From NCBI GenBank assembly GCA_963772965.1, contig CAVYZU010000002.1:930001-994000 (forward strand): a stretch of DNA of 64,000 nucleotides, in the 5' to 3' direction. Positions 53,970 through 62,804 of the stretch are shown piece by piece. The notes under the pieces were generated by a model that was not told the origin of the DNA, did no database searches, and worked only from the letters and a program-made list of their open reading frames with translations. This DNA comes from AP-15 sp963772965 (lineage in GTDB: Bacteria > Pseudomonadota > Alphaproteobacteria > ATCC43930 > CGMCC-115725). Made by a program: the position numbers and the translations under genes. Each line of letters opens with the position of its first letter. The stretch's first letter is position 1.

Positions 53970-54564
53970 GATCACCGGTAAGGACAGCGGCGTCGGCGGG
54001 CAGCAGGTCCGCCAGGGCGGCGCGCAGGCGTGGCACGCAGTAGTCCAGGAAGCTCCGCGTCTACAGCGGCAGGGAGCCCCCGCCCACCGTGCACCAGGTG
54101 ACTAGGGAATGACTTGAGCCCGGATTTCATCCCAGGGATGAGTAGAGGCGGTTGGTGATGCCGTTCCGGTCCGGCGACATATGCCCGGCTGGTGGCACGG
54201 ACATCCGGGGAGGTCATGCTTCCTCGTACGGCCGAGGCGCGATCGCGAATCATCTCGCGCTCATGTGCGGACGAATGCAGCGCGTGCGCGAACTTGTTGT
54301 GGAGGGGGCGTTTCCGCCTCAATACGGCGGATCCAATTCTTGAAAGGAAACCACCGTCGTCCGCTCTGGGGGCATTACCGGCCGGAGTCGGCCCGCATCA
54401 ACGGCAGCAAAGCGTCCGAGAGGCCTCATTCCAAGCCGCTAACCGAGCACTTGGATTTGCCCCATCAAGCCCGCTTGAAGATCATCGTCGGCCTGTCCGG
54501 GCGGGGCCGTCGTTGAAACGCTCGCCTCTGGGTTCCGCGGTCGCGCGGACGACGAGCAAGAGGG
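53970..54564. other. 595-bp stretch with no gene supported
   Basis: Frames on both strands are short, lack ribosome sites and show no family resemblance. I could not find a tRNA, RNA gene or repeat. It separates the RidA gene from the convergent lytic transglycosylase and may be the right-hand edge of the accessory segment. Confidence 0.5.
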
Positions 54565-56514
54565 TCAGCGGGCGAGGTCGCTGACCAGCGAGAACGCCGA
54601 GTTGCGTCCGTTCTGCCCGCGATAGACCTGCAGGTTTTCGAGCACGCGTTGGACGTAAAACCGCGTCTCGTCGATCGGAATGGTTTCGATCCAATCGACC
54701 ATATCGATCTTGCCGCCGCGCGGGTCGCCATATTCGGCTAACCACTGGCGTATCCGGCCGGGACCGGCGTTATAGGACGCGATCGCCAGCGCGTATGAGC
54801 CACCGAAATCTTCGATCAAACTCTGCAAATAGCCACGGCCGAGATCGATGTTGTAGATCCCGTCCATCGTCAGCCGCGGTAGTGAAAACGGCTGACCGAG
54901 CTTGCCGGCCTCGGAGTTCGCAGTTGCGGGCATCAGTTGCATCAATCCGCGGGCGCCGACCGGACTCATAGCGCCGACATCAAAGCCGCTCTCCTGGCGG
55001 ATGATGGCGTACAACAGCGCCGGCTCGGTCGTGCCGCCGGATGGCACCGCCACAATCGGGTAGCCGTGTATCATCAATGGGGTGCCGGCCACGATCGCGC
55101 GTTTGGCGACCGCAATTCCCAGATCGAGGCGGCTGTTCCGTTCCGCCAATGTCGCGAGCATCGAAAATCGCGTTGGGGTTTGCGCATGGTCCGCCAAGTG
55201 CATCAAGAAATCTTTGCTGTGCTGGCGATCCCCGATTGCGAAAAAGATCTTGGTCGCACGAACCACCTCGTCGCCGTCGAACGCGGCGCGATCCGCATTG
55301 GTCGGAACCGGTTCCGGCACCGGTTTCGGCGGCGCGTCGTTGCCGAGCTGATGGGCGGCGAGCTGGCCGTAAAAGGTCGCCATATGGTCAGCCCCGGCGG
55401 CATACCATTTTCGCGCCAAATCGGGCTTCCCCTCGGCCTCGGCGGCGCGCCCGCCCCAATAGGCTGCCCGCGCCTTTGTATAGGGGGTGTCGGCGCGCGT
55501 CAGGATGTGGGCGAAGTCGTCAAAGGCGAGCGCCGGATCCTTTTTGAACCGCAGCGCAACGTAGCCGAGCAGAAAATCGGCGTCGGCGTAGGCTTTGCCG
55601 TCGAGAACACCGTGTTGCGAGGCGATCTGATAGGCGAGATCGAAATTGCCGCCCGCGAGCAGGCGGCGCGCGATGATCTGACGCTCGCGCCACCATGCCT
55701 CGGGATGCAGCGGATCACCCGGATTGCCGCGCAGGATCGCGACCGCGGCGTCGGTCATGTCCTTCTCGCGCCGCCAGCGCAATTCTTCATAGAGCAGACC
55801 GGAATCCGCCTGCAAAGCCGCCGGCACCCGCGCGACCAGCAGATCGGCCGCCGGGGCGTGCAACGACAAAGCGAGACGCGCTTCGGCCAGTGCGCGGTAA
55901 TCCGCCGGTACCCGCGACAGCATGCGCCGTACCGCTTCGACCTTGCCGTTCCACAGCAGCCGGTCGAGCCGGTTTTCATCGTCTTGCGGTGTGATTGCCG
56001 CGCCATGACTGGCGAGAAATTTCTTTTCGTCGAGCGCGTTAAAATCGCTATTTACCCAAACCGCGCGTAAGGCCGCGGTACTGCCTACGATGTCGTCCGA
56101 TTTCAGCTTGATCTCGGCAGCGCGGATCTGTCCCGTGGCGCTGAGCGGCGGAAAGCGCGCAAACCAGGCGGCGGCAACGGCATCGGTTTCGCCCGCCAGC
56201 GCTTCTTCGGCGTGCATGCGCAACGCTTTTTGATGCGGCCAGGTCGGATTCTTTTCGATAAAATCGGCAATATCGGCGAAGCGGCCCGGAGCGCCGGGGC
56301 TGGCGTAGTTGAGCCAATGCAGCATTTTGGACGGCAATGGGTCGCCGATTGCGGCGGCATCGGCAGAGGCGCGGTTCCAGTCACCGGCTTGCGCGGCAGC
56401 GATCGCAGCGCGGGTCGCCGCCAAATCGGAACTCGACAAGGTCTGCGCCTGCGCCGCGCCGACGACAGCCAACAGCGCAATAATTGGTAAAACAAAGCGA
56501 TTGCGAGAGAGCAA
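54565..56514 (-). CDS. slt: Soluble lytic murein transglycosylase (family 1)
   Basis: 649 residues, periplasmic: signal peptide at residues 1-23 (IIALLAVVGAAQA). The N-terminal two-thirds form the helical superhelix typical of Slt70. The catalytic domain near the C-terminus has the Glu in LYAIIRQESGFDVGAMSPVG, then ARGLMQLMPATANSEAGKLG, DLGRGYLQSLIEDFGGSYAL and AIASYNAGPGRIRQWLAEYG. It cleaves peptidoglycan to anhydro-MurNAc, substrate of anmK in this window. The gene starts at a TTG with AAGGGGGG 6 nt upstream. It is divergent from dapA, a known alphaproteobacterial order. Confidence 0.94.
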   Translation of the reverse strand: MLSRNRFVLPIIALLAVVGAAQAQTLSSSDLAATRAAIAAAQAGDWNRASADAAAIGDPLPSKMLHWLNYASPGAPGRFADIADFIEKNPTWPHQKALRMHAEEALAGETDAVAAAWFARFPPLSATGQIRAAEIKLKSDDIVGSTAALRAVWVNSDFNALDEKKFLASHGAAITPQDDENRLDRLLWNGKVEAVRRMLSRVPADYRALAEARLALSLHAPAADLLVARVPAALQADSGLLYEELRWRREKDMTDAAVAILRGNPGDPLHPEAWWRERQIIARRLLAGGNFDLAYQIASQHGVLDGKAYADADFLLGYVALRFKKDPALAFDDFAHILTRADTPYTKARAAYWGGRAAEAEGKPDLARKWYAAGADHMATFYGQLAAHQLGNDAPPKPVPEPVPTNADRAAFDGDEVVRATKIFFAIGDRQHSKDFLMHLADHAQTPTRFSMLATLAERNSRLDLGIAVAKRAIVAGTPLMIHGYPIVAVPSGGTTEPALLYAIIRQESGFDVGAMSPVGARGLMQLMPATANSEAGKLGQPFSLPRLTMDGIYNIDLGRGYLQSLIEDFGGSYALAIASYNAGPGRIRQWLAEYGDPRGGKIDMVDWIETIPIDETRFYVQRVLENLQVYRGQNGRNSAFSLVSDLAR

Positions 56515-56702
56515 GGTTGGCCCCCCTTCCTTGCTGCGTCAAAGATAAGGCAAAAGTCATAGCGGGTTTTTGTCCGACGAGGCAAGCAGGGTCGCGCGCC
56601 TCGAATAATTTCCCCGCCGACGGGTGTTAGCCTGGCAATGTTGAAGCTCGCCGCCGGGAGGCATATCGTGATCCGTGTGAGGCCGCCATCCGGGAGGAAA
56701 CG

Positions 56703-57578
56703 ATGTTCAAGGGATCGTTTGTCGCGCTGATTACCCCGTTTCGCAACGGCGAGGTCGATGAGACCAAGTTTCAGGATTTTGTCGCCTGGCAAGTCGACCA
56801 GGGCACGCACGGTCTAGTGCCGACCGGCACCACCGGCGAGGCGCCGACCTTGAGCCACGACGAACAAGAGCGGGTCATCGCGCTATGCGCCGAAGTCGCG
56901 AACGGCCGGGTGCCGGTCGTCGCGGGGACGGGATCGAATTCGACCGCGCACACGATCGAACTGACGCGCATCGCCAAGGAGGCCGGCGCGACGGCGGCGC
57001 TGATCGTCTGCCCCTATTACAACAAGCCGACCCAGGAAGGCCTCTATCAGCACTTCAAGACAATCCATGACGCGGTCGACATTCCGATCGTCATCTACAA
57101 CATCCCCGGCCGCTCATCGGTCGATATGAGCAACCCGACGATGGCCCGGCTCGCCAAATTGCCCAACATCGTCGGCGTTAAGGACGCGACCAACGATCTC
57201 GCCCGACCGTTGCGCATGCGGGTCGATATCGGCCGCGATTTTTCGATGATGTCGGGCGAAGATGCGACCGCGGTCGCGTATCTGGCACAGGGCGGCGATG
57301 GCTGCATCTCGGTAACGGCAAATGTAGCGCCGAGACTGCTCGCTGAAATGCACGAGGCATGGCAGCGCGGCGCGTTCGATACGGTCCGGCAAATCAACGA
57401 GAGGCTAATTCCGCTGCACGATGCGCTGTTCGCCGAAACCAGCCCGGCGCCGGTCAAATACGCCGCCTCGCTGCTCGGCAAATGCGACCCGACCGTGCGT
57501 CAGCCGCTATGCGCGATCATGCCCGAAACGCAGGATCGGGTGGCGCGGGCGATGCGCGGCGCCGGACTGTTGAACTAA
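56703..57578 (+). CDS. dapA: 4-hydroxy-tetrahydrodipicolinate synthase
   Basis: 291 residues. It condenses pyruvate with aspartate semialdehyde for lysine and peptidoglycan. The Schiff-base lysine is K160 (IVGVKDATND), Y132 (VIYNIPGRS) and the TGTTGEAPTL pyruvate site are present, as is CPYYNKPTQEGLYQH. GGGAGGAAA precedes the ATG. smpB follows after 33 nt in the same direction and slt faces it on the other side. Confidence 0.96.
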   Translation: MFKGSFVALITPFRNGEVDETKFQDFVAWQVDQGTHGLVPTGTTGEAPTLSHDEQERVIALCAEVANGRVPVVAGTGSNSTAHTIELTRIAKEAGATAALIVCPYYNKPTQEGLYQHFKTIHDAVDIPIVIYNIPGRSSVDMSNPTMARLAKLPNIVGVKDATNDLARPLRMRVDIGRDFSMMSGEDATAVAYLAQGGDGCISVTANVAPRLLAEMHEAWQRGAFDTVRQINERLIPLHDALFAETSPAPVKYAASLLGKCDPTVRQPLCAIMPETQDRVARAMRGAGLLN

Positions 57579-57611
57579 GTTGATCTGTTAAGCGGGTAAG
57601 GGACGGGCGCG

Positions 57612-58076
57612 ATGCGGACGGCTGACCGATACGTCGCGCAAAACCGGCGCGCCCGGCATGATTACATCATCGATGATACGCTCGAAGCCGGCCTGGTATT
57701 GCAGGGCACCGAGGTCAAGGTATTGCGCAAGGGCCAGGCCAGCATCGCCGAAGCTTATGCCGACGAGAGCGGCGGCGAGCTGTTTCTGGTCAATGCCAAC
57801 ATCCCGGAATATGCGAGTTCGGCGCATTTCAACCACGAGCCGCGGCGACCGCGAAAGCTGTTGTTGCATCGCAAGGAAATGAACCGCCTGCTCGGCGCGA
57901 TCCGGCGCGAGGGGGTGACGGTCGTGCCATTGTCGATCTACTTCAACGAGCGCGGCCGGGCCAAGATTTCTCTCGGCCTGGCTCGCGGCAAGCGCAAGGC
58001 CGACAAGCGCGAAGCGGAAAAGTCGCGCGACTGGCAACGCAGCCGCGCCCGGATCATGCGTGAACAAAGCGCCTGA
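57612..58076 (+). CDS. smpB: SsrA-binding protein (tmRNA partner)
   Basis: 154 residues. It brings tmRNA to stalled ribosomes. VAQNRRARHDYIIDDTLEAG and LVLQGTEVKVLRKGQASIAE are the beta-barrel, HEPRRPRKLLLHRKEMNRLL and the C-terminal GLARGKRKADKREAEKSRDW tail are the tRNA-mimic features. It is probably cotranscribed with dapA. ssrA itself is not visible in the window. Confidence 0.95.
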   Translation: MRTADRYVAQNRRARHDYIIDDTLEAGLVLQGTEVKVLRKGQASIAEAYADESGGELFLVNANIPEYASSAHFNHEPRRPRKLLLHRKEMNRLLGAIRREGVTVVPLSIYFNERGRAKISLGLARGKRKADKREAEKSRDWQRSRARIMREQSA

Positions 58077-58093
58077 CGTCCCGCGCCCGAGCG

Positions 58094-59347
58094 CTAGCTC
58101 CAGATTCCCGAGACACCGCCGTATACGCCAAGGATTGCGATCAGGCTCGACAAGCCGATGACGATCCAGCGATAGCCGCCACGCAGCCGATGCTCCTCCG
58201 GCAGCGCTCGCATGGCCAGCGCGACGAGGAAACCCAACACCAGCGGGAGCATGAGCGCATTCATCACTTCGACGGCGACGTTAAGGCTCACCAGATCCGG
58301 CACCTCGGCAACGATGATCGCGCCGCCGACGACTGCGGCGGTGTAGACGCCGTAGAACCAGGGAGCGTCGAGCGGGTGGTGCGCCAAAGAATGCTTGTAG
58401 CCGGCAACCTCGCCGAAACCCCAGGCACAAGCGAGCGAGACGACGATCGCCGCCACCATGGCAGCACCCAAAACCGCAAACCCGAAGATCACTCGGCCTG
58501 CCGCCGCACCAAGGAACGGCGTCAATTCATCGGCCATTTGACCCACCGAGTTGAGCTGGCCCGTGAAGTGGCCGGCCTTTCCGATGGTGGCGGCGGTGGC
58601 GACCAGCACGGCAGCCATGACGAGCTGTGTCACAATCGCTCCGAGGCAAGTGTCCCAGCGCGCGCTCTTACACTCGTCGTGATGAAGTTTCTTGTCGGCG
58701 ACCGCAGATTGCTGAAAGAAAATCATCCACGGCATGATCACGGCGCCGATATTGGCAGCCATCAGGTAGAGATAGGCGCTGTTATTAAGCGGGAATTGCA
58801 TAAGGCCTTGCGCGAGCTCGACGGCTTGGGGACGGCTTGAATAGGCGATCCAGAAAAACGCACATTCGAACAAACCGAGAGTGATCGCGACGAGTTCGAC
58901 CCGGCGATAGGTGCCGGTCCAGACAACCACCAGAAGAAAGATGACCGCGAGCGAGAGGCTGAGGTCGCGCGGCACATGAAAGAGTTCGCCGACGCCGGCG
59001 ACGCCGGAGAACTCGGTCAGCAAGGCGCCGATCGACGCCACCCCTAAACCTGTCACCGACAGCCATGCCCAACGCTCGCCGAAGATGTCGCGGATCAATT
59101 CACCATGCCCCTTGCCGGTGAAGATGCCGAGACGCACGGTCAATTCCTGCACCACGTACAGGATTGGTATCAGGAGGATTTGGAGGAGCAGCAGCTGGTA
59201 GCCCCATTGGACGCCGCTTTGCCCTGCCGTGATGATGCTCCCGACATCGGTGTCCGCAAGCATCACCAACAAGCCCGGCCCGAGTACGGCAAAGAACCGC
59301 CTCCTCCCAACACTTGGCCGGGGCACAACGATGACGCCTGTCGACAT
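58094..59347 (-). CDS. NRAMP-family divalent-metal transporter, atypical metal site
   Basis: 417 residues, about eleven membrane helices. The first helix motif is GPGLLVMLADTDVGSI, where the canonical DPGN metal-binding motif is replaced by D34-V-G-S. In TM6 the canonical MPH is MPW (GAVIMPWMIFFQQSA), keeping the Met but changing His to Trp. Both changes mark a divergent branch whose ion could differ (Mn, Fe or Mg). It closes a four-gene same-strand cluster with cupredoxin, FTR1 and an outer-membrane-like gene, 36 nt after the latter. Inner membrane. Confidence 0.9.
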   Translation of the reverse strand: MSTGVIVVPRPSVGRRRFFAVLGPGLLVMLADTDVGSIITAGQSGVQWGYQLLLLQILLIPILYVVQELTVRLGIFTGKGHGELIRDIFGERWAWLSVTGLGVASIGALLTEFSGVAGVGELFHVPRDLSLSLAVIFLLVVVWTGTYRRVELVAITLGLFECAFFWIAYSSRPQAVELAQGLMQFPLNNSAYLYLMAANIGAVIMPWMIFFQQSAVADKKLHHDECKSARWDTCLGAIVTQLVMAAVLVATAATIGKAGHFTGQLNSVGQMADELTPFLGAAAGRVIFGFAVLGAAMVAAIVVSLACAWGFGEVAGYKHSLAHHPLDAPWFYGVYTAAVVGGAIIVAEVPDLVSLNVAVEVMNALMLPLVLGFLVALAMRALPEEHRLRGGYRWIVIGLSSLIAILGVYGGVSGIWS

Positions 59348-59359
59348 TGGGTACTCTCG

Positions 59360-59413
59360 GAAGTGGATTTGTTATTCGGCTTGTCAGAAGTGGATTTCGT
59401 ATTCGGCTTGCCA
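59360..59413. repeat. 27-bp tandem duplication at the 3' end of the outer-membrane-like gene
   Basis: Two adjoining 27-bp copies (59360-59386 and 59387-59413) differ at three positions. Copy 2 encodes the last codons of the minus-strand gene, and its stop sits at the junction; copy 1 repeats those codons beyond the stop (QAE, stop, QIHF). A slipped-strand duplication is the simplest explanation. Confidence 0.85.
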
Positions 59414-60139
59414 ACGCCAAGTGTCGCGGGGGGCCCAAGGCCTTATCCCAAACAGAATCCCGCCATTCCATTTGAGGGAGCCGGGGCCAAGATTGCTAAT
59501 CGTGCCAAACAGTTGCGGGCCGATGCGATTGTCTTGCGGCCAGCCGGAATTGTACTCGGGAAAGCTACTCGGCTGCCCGTAGGCCTGGAAACCCGGCTCG
59601 ATCGGCGTTCCGAGCGCGATGCGGGTTTCCCAAGCATAAAGAAAACCAGGCCTTCCCGAGGCATAGGGCGTGCCGACATCATGTTCCATGAAAAGGTTAA
59701 CAGTGTTGATCGTGTGAAAAAATTCTTTGCGGAAAATAGGCCCAAAGGTCACCTCGTTGGGCGTGTTTGCCAACGTCGTTTTACCGAACTCAAAGAAGAA
59801 GCCACTGTCCACCCAACGTTCGCCGCGCTCGGTGAATTGGAGAATGTTTTCCCAAGTTACTTGACTGAAATGGATCGACTGGCCGGGCCCTGCGTCGCGT
59901 TCTTGCTCCAATTCGAGTTCGGTGCGCCAGAAACCATTGACGCCGTATTCAAACTCTTGGGTGGAGCTTAATTCACCGCTGTGAGCCGCAAGCGGGTCGT
60001 GACCAATATCGCCGAGCGGTTCAACTGCGAATTCGCCGGTTTCGGCATCGGGCATCTGCACTTTGAAGTCGGCGGCGGCAGGGCTCGCGATCACCAGGCA
60101 GGCCGCTCCGGCGAGCGGTAAAATAAGATTGCTTCGCAT
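59384..60139 (-). CDS. Exported outer-membrane-like protein in metal cluster
   Basis: 251 residues from the ATG chosen. A signal peptide (SNLILPLAGAACLVIASPAAA) precedes a mature part with alternating hydrophobic/polar segments (FEYGVNGFWRTELELEQERD then IHFSQVTWENILQFTER, WVDSGFFFEFGKTTLANTPN, and WKWNGGILFGIRP-like LKWNGGILFGIRPWAPRDTW) and ends in Phe (WQAEYEIHF), the beta-signal of outer-membrane proteins. No family is recognised. Lying between FTR1 and an NRAMP-like transporter, it may be an outer-membrane component of metal uptake, which is inference. A longer start (11 residues more) is possible. Confidence 0.75.
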   Translation of the reverse strand: MRSNLILPLAGAACLVIASPAAADFKVQMPDAETGEFAVEPLGDIGHDPLAAHSGELSSTQEFEYGVNGFWRTELELEQERDAGPGQSIHFSQVTWENILQFTERGERWVDSGFFFEFGKTTLANTPNEVTFGPIFRKEFFHTINTVNLFMEHDVGTPYASGRPGFLYAWETRIALGTPIEPGFQAYGQPSSFPEYNSGWPQDNRIGPQLFGTISNLGPGSLKWNGGILFGIRPWAPRDTWRWQAEYEIHF

Positions 60140-60190
60140 TCGCAGGATTCCCGCAGACATCGCCCCGACCAAGAAACCGGGCGAATTTAG

Positions 60191-61030
60191 TTAGACCGTT
60201 GCGACCGGACGCGGCAGATTCGGCGCCCGCTCGGGCGCCATCAGACGCATCAATCCGCCGATCACGATGATTGTCGCGAGATAAAACACGACCTGGATGC
60301 CCGCCGGCTGCGCCGAATAGCCGATCAGCACATGCAACAATGTGCCGATCATGCTGCGCTCGCCGAGAATCGCAGAGGTATCCCACAGATCGTTGCCGAG
60401 CGACGGTAAGAGATTGGCCTGCATCAAAAACGCCGCACCCTGCGACGCCATGCCCGCCGCCAGCAGCAGGATCAGCCAACTGGTTACGGCAAACAGCCGC
60501 TTCATCGGCACCGCCAGCAGCCCGAAATAAATCACGGCGCCGAGCGCCGCCCCGCCGATCAACCCCAATACCCCGCCCGCCAGCATGGCGAGGGCGCCGA
60601 CACCCGAGGCGATCGCGATGCCGTACAAAAACAATACGATCTCGGACCCCTCGCGCAAAACTGCGATGCCGACCACGAGACCCAGCGCGTAGAGCGGCCG
60701 GCTGCCGCCGACGACGGCCCGGCCCAGGCCCGCCGCGCTCGCCGCCAACTCGCGTCCGTGCCGGTTCATCCAGATGTTGTGCCAGCCGAGCATTGCGACC
60801 GCCGTAAAGAGGATCGCGGCATTAAACAATTCCTGGCCGATGCCGTTGACCGCCGCGGCGATCATCTCGGCGCAGCCGGCGACGAGCGCAGCACCGGCGA
60901 CCCCGGCGGCAACCCCGCCGCCGACCCAAGCCCCGCGGCGCGGCACCCCGCGGCTCGCGGCCAGCACGATGCCGACGACGAGGGCGGCTTCGAGAACTTC
61001 GCGAAAAACGATGATCGCCGTGGCCAGCAT
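60191..61030 (-). CDS. FTR1-family iron permease
   Basis: 279 residues, seven predicted helices. Both iron-binding motifs are present: REVLEAAL (R10-E11...E14) in helix 1 and VLREGSEIVLF (REGSE) in a middle helix, the REXXE pair that defines the FTR1/EfeU family. It moves Fe(III), usually produced by an oxidase on the outer face. It follows the cupredoxin gene by 11 nt and precedes the outer-membrane-like gene by about 50 nt. A ferroxidase or EfeO imelysin partner is not seen nearby, so the cupredoxin may supply electrons or oxidise iron. Confidence 0.94.
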   Translation of the reverse strand: MLATAIIVFREVLEAALVVGIVLAASRGVPRRGAWVGGGVAAGVAGAALVAGCAEMIAAAVNGIGQELFNAAILFTAVAMLGWHNIWMNRHGRELAASAAGLGRAVVGGSRPLYALGLVVGIAVLREGSEIVLFLYGIAIASGVGALAMLAGGVLGLIGGAALGAVIYFGLLAVPMKRLFAVTSWLILLLAAGMASQGAAFLMQANLLPSLGNDLWDTSAILGERSMIGTLLHVLIGYSAQPAGIQVVFYLATIIVIGGLMRLMAPERAPNLPRPVATV

Positions 61031-61041
61031 TTCACTTCTCG

Positions 61042-61368
61042 CTATTTGACAATCAGATGGCCGCGGGTCTGCGGATGAAAATCGTCGAAGAATTCATAGC
61101 TGCCGGGATCGAGCGGCCCAACAAAAACGGTGATCTCCTGCCCCGGACCGACAACCTTCTCACGATGAAATTGATTGCTTTCGAACTCAGACGCGGTCTG
61201 GTTGTCGTTGCGCACGACGAGCTTGACCTTGACGCCTGCCGGGATCTGCACCTCGCTCGGCAAAAACTGGTTGTTCTTCAGCGCGATCGCGAAGGTCGGA
61301 TCATCAGCCAAGGTGGGCGTCGTCAATAGAAGACCCAGCAACCCGGCGACCGGCAGAACGCGACGCAT
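61042..61368 (-). CDS. Periplasmic cupredoxin-domain protein
   Basis: 108 residues with a signal peptide (VLPVAGLLGLLLTTPTLA) and a cupredoxin fold: FAIALKNNQFLPSEVQIPAG then KVKLVVRNDNQTASEF, GPGQEITVFVGPLDPGSYEF and DDFHPQTRGHLIVK. Ligand candidates are the His of FHREKV, the His of FHPQTRGH and the final His; the classic Cys is missing, so a type other than blue copper is likely. It heads the metal cluster, is a small periplasmic electron or iron-oxidation partner of FTR1 of the FtrB type, and the upstream udg gene is 75 nt away. Confidence 0.88.
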   Translation of the reverse strand: MRRVLPVAGLLGLLLTTPTLADDPTFAIALKNNQFLPSEVQIPAGVKVKLVVRNDNQTASEFESNQFHREKVVGPGQEITVFVGPLDPGSYEFFDDFHPQTRGHLIVK

Positions 61369-61443
61369 CGACAGCACCACAACATTGCGAATGCGAACGG
61401 CTCGCAATATCGCCACTATCCTTATGCGCGGCAATCGCGAAAA

Positions 61444-62229
61444 TTATCGCGGTTGCGCCACCGTGCCATGCGTGGCGCGCATCGCTCGCGCGGGGCCGGG
61501 CTCCAGGCGGTCGAGAACATCGGCAAAGACTGCCTCGAACATTGCCGGCGTCAGCTTTCCGGTGTTAGTATTCAGCCGCGAGCAGTGATAGCTGTCGGCC
61601 AACAGCCGCCCGTCGGGCAGCGCATGCACCGCACCATGACAGAACCGGTAGAGCGCACGGCGCAAGCCCAATGCGGAGAGCACCGCGCCATGGGCGATCG
61701 CCCCCAGCGCCACAAACGCGCGCAGCCCCGGCGAGGCCGCGATTTCCTCCGCGAGGAATTGCCGGCAGGCGGCGATTTCGGGCGGTTCGGGCTTGTTCAG
61801 CGGCGGCACGCAGCGCACCGCGTTGGTGATCCGCGCGCCGACCAGCGCCAGCCCGTCATCGGCTCGCGCGTCGTAATCCCCCAGTGCCAGCCCGAACTTG
61901 CGTAACGTCGCGTAAAGCAAGTCGCCGGCGTAATCACCGGTAAACGGGCGCCCGGTGCGGTTCGCGCCGCGCAATCCCGGCGCCAGCCCGACGATCAGCA
62001 ATTCGGCCGCTTCCGCGCCAAAGGGCGGCACTGGCGCGTTGAACCAATCCGGATGTGCCGCGCGCTGCGTCTCGCGAAACGCCGCAAGCCGCGGGCATAG
62101 CGCGCAGTCGCGGCTCGGCAGCGCCACCGTCGACAGCTTCTCCGGGGGCTGCACCGCGCCCGGTAGTTCGGAAGCAAGCGGCGGGTCGGACGCCAACGCT
62201 ACCGGCACCGCCGGCAATGAGGCGCTCAC
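61444..62229 (-). CDS. udg: Family 5 uracil-DNA glycosylase
   Basis: 261 residues. It removes uracil (and other deaminated bases) from DNA. 4Fe-4S ligands: C42 and C45 (DCALCPRL), C140 (VRCVPP) and C155 (IAACRQF). Motif A is GLAPGLRGANRTGRPFTGD and motif B is DSYHCSRLNTNTGKL, the family-5 (UDGb) pattern. The start GTG overlaps the stop of the NYN gene upstream (GTGA), so the two are coupled. dut at 28.7 kb acts in the same uracil control. Confidence 0.93.
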   Translation of the reverse strand: MSASLPAVPVALASDPPLASELPGAVQPPEKLSTVALPSRDCALCPRLAAFRETQRAAHPDWFNAPVPPFGAEAAELLIVGLAPGLRGANRTGRPFTGDYAGDLLYATLRKFGLALGDYDARADDGLALVGARITNAVRCVPPLNKPEPPEIAACRQFLAEEIAASPGLRAFVALGAIAHGAVLSALGLRRALYRFCHGAVHALPDGRLLADSYHCSRLNTNTGKLTPAMFEAVFADVLDRLEPGPARAMRATHGTVAQPR

Positions 62230-62804
62230 GCCTCGTCGACGCCTTCGGTGCGCACCCGCATTTCCTCGCGCGGATGATGATTACGCGCAATGTTGGGAGC
62301 GAGATCCTGCAATTCGATAAAGTGATCGGCCTGGCGGCGCAGATCGTCCGACACCATCGGGGGTGACGAGCGTATCGTCGACACGACCGACACGCGCACG
62401 CCCCGGCGCTGCACCGCCTCGACCAGCCGGCGAAAGTCGCCATCGCCCGAAAACAGCACGGCATGGTCGATGAATTGCGCCATTTCGAGCATATCGATCG
62501 CCAGTTCGATATCCATGTTCCCCTTAATCCGCCGCCGGCCCATCGCGTCGGTGAACTCCTTGGTCGGCTTTGTGACCATAGAGTAGCCGTTATAGTCGAG
62601 CCAATCGACAAGCGGCCGGATCGGCGAATATTCCTGGTCTTCGACCAAAGCAGTATAATAAAACGCGCGGACCAGCCGCCCCTTGGTACCGAACAAATCG
62701 AGTAGCCTCTTGTAATCGATGTCGAAGGCAAGGCCGCGGGCGGCGGAATAGAGATTGGCCCCGTCAATGAATATGGCGATACGCTCTTCTGGATAGAATA
62801 TCAT
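62226..62804 (-). CDS. NYN-domain (LabA-like) ribonuclease-fold protein
   Basis: 192 residues. The PIN-like catalytic Asp is in IAIFIDGANLYSAARGLAFD, a second acidic cluster in HAVLFSGDGDFRRLVEAVQR, and a third near GRRRIKGNMDIELAIDMLE. This is the NYN fold that joins metallo-RNase-type PIN domains; many have roles in RNA turnover. It overlaps udg by 4 nt downstream. Widespread alphaproteobacterial arrangement. RNase activity is inferred from the Asp set. Confidence 0.9.
   Translation of the reverse strand: MIFYPEERIAIFIDGANLYSAARGLAFDIDYKRLLDLFGTKGRLVRAFYYTALVEDQEYSPIRPLVDWLDYNGYSMVTKPTKEFTDAMGRRRIKGNMDIELAIDMLEMAQFIDHAVLFSGDGDFRRLVEAVQRRGVRVSVVSTIRSSPPMVSDDLRRQADHFIELQDLAPNIARNHHPREEMRVRTEGVDEA

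Noticed and set aside
54192..54584. Open frame between RidA and slt as a gene
   Set aside because: No ribosome site, no family resemblance and Arg/Ser-rich composition typical of out-of-frame high-GC sequence.
54937..56070. Plus-strand open frame opposite the lytic transglycosylase
   Set aside because: Shadow of slt, whose signal peptide and catalytic Glu motif are clear on the other strand.
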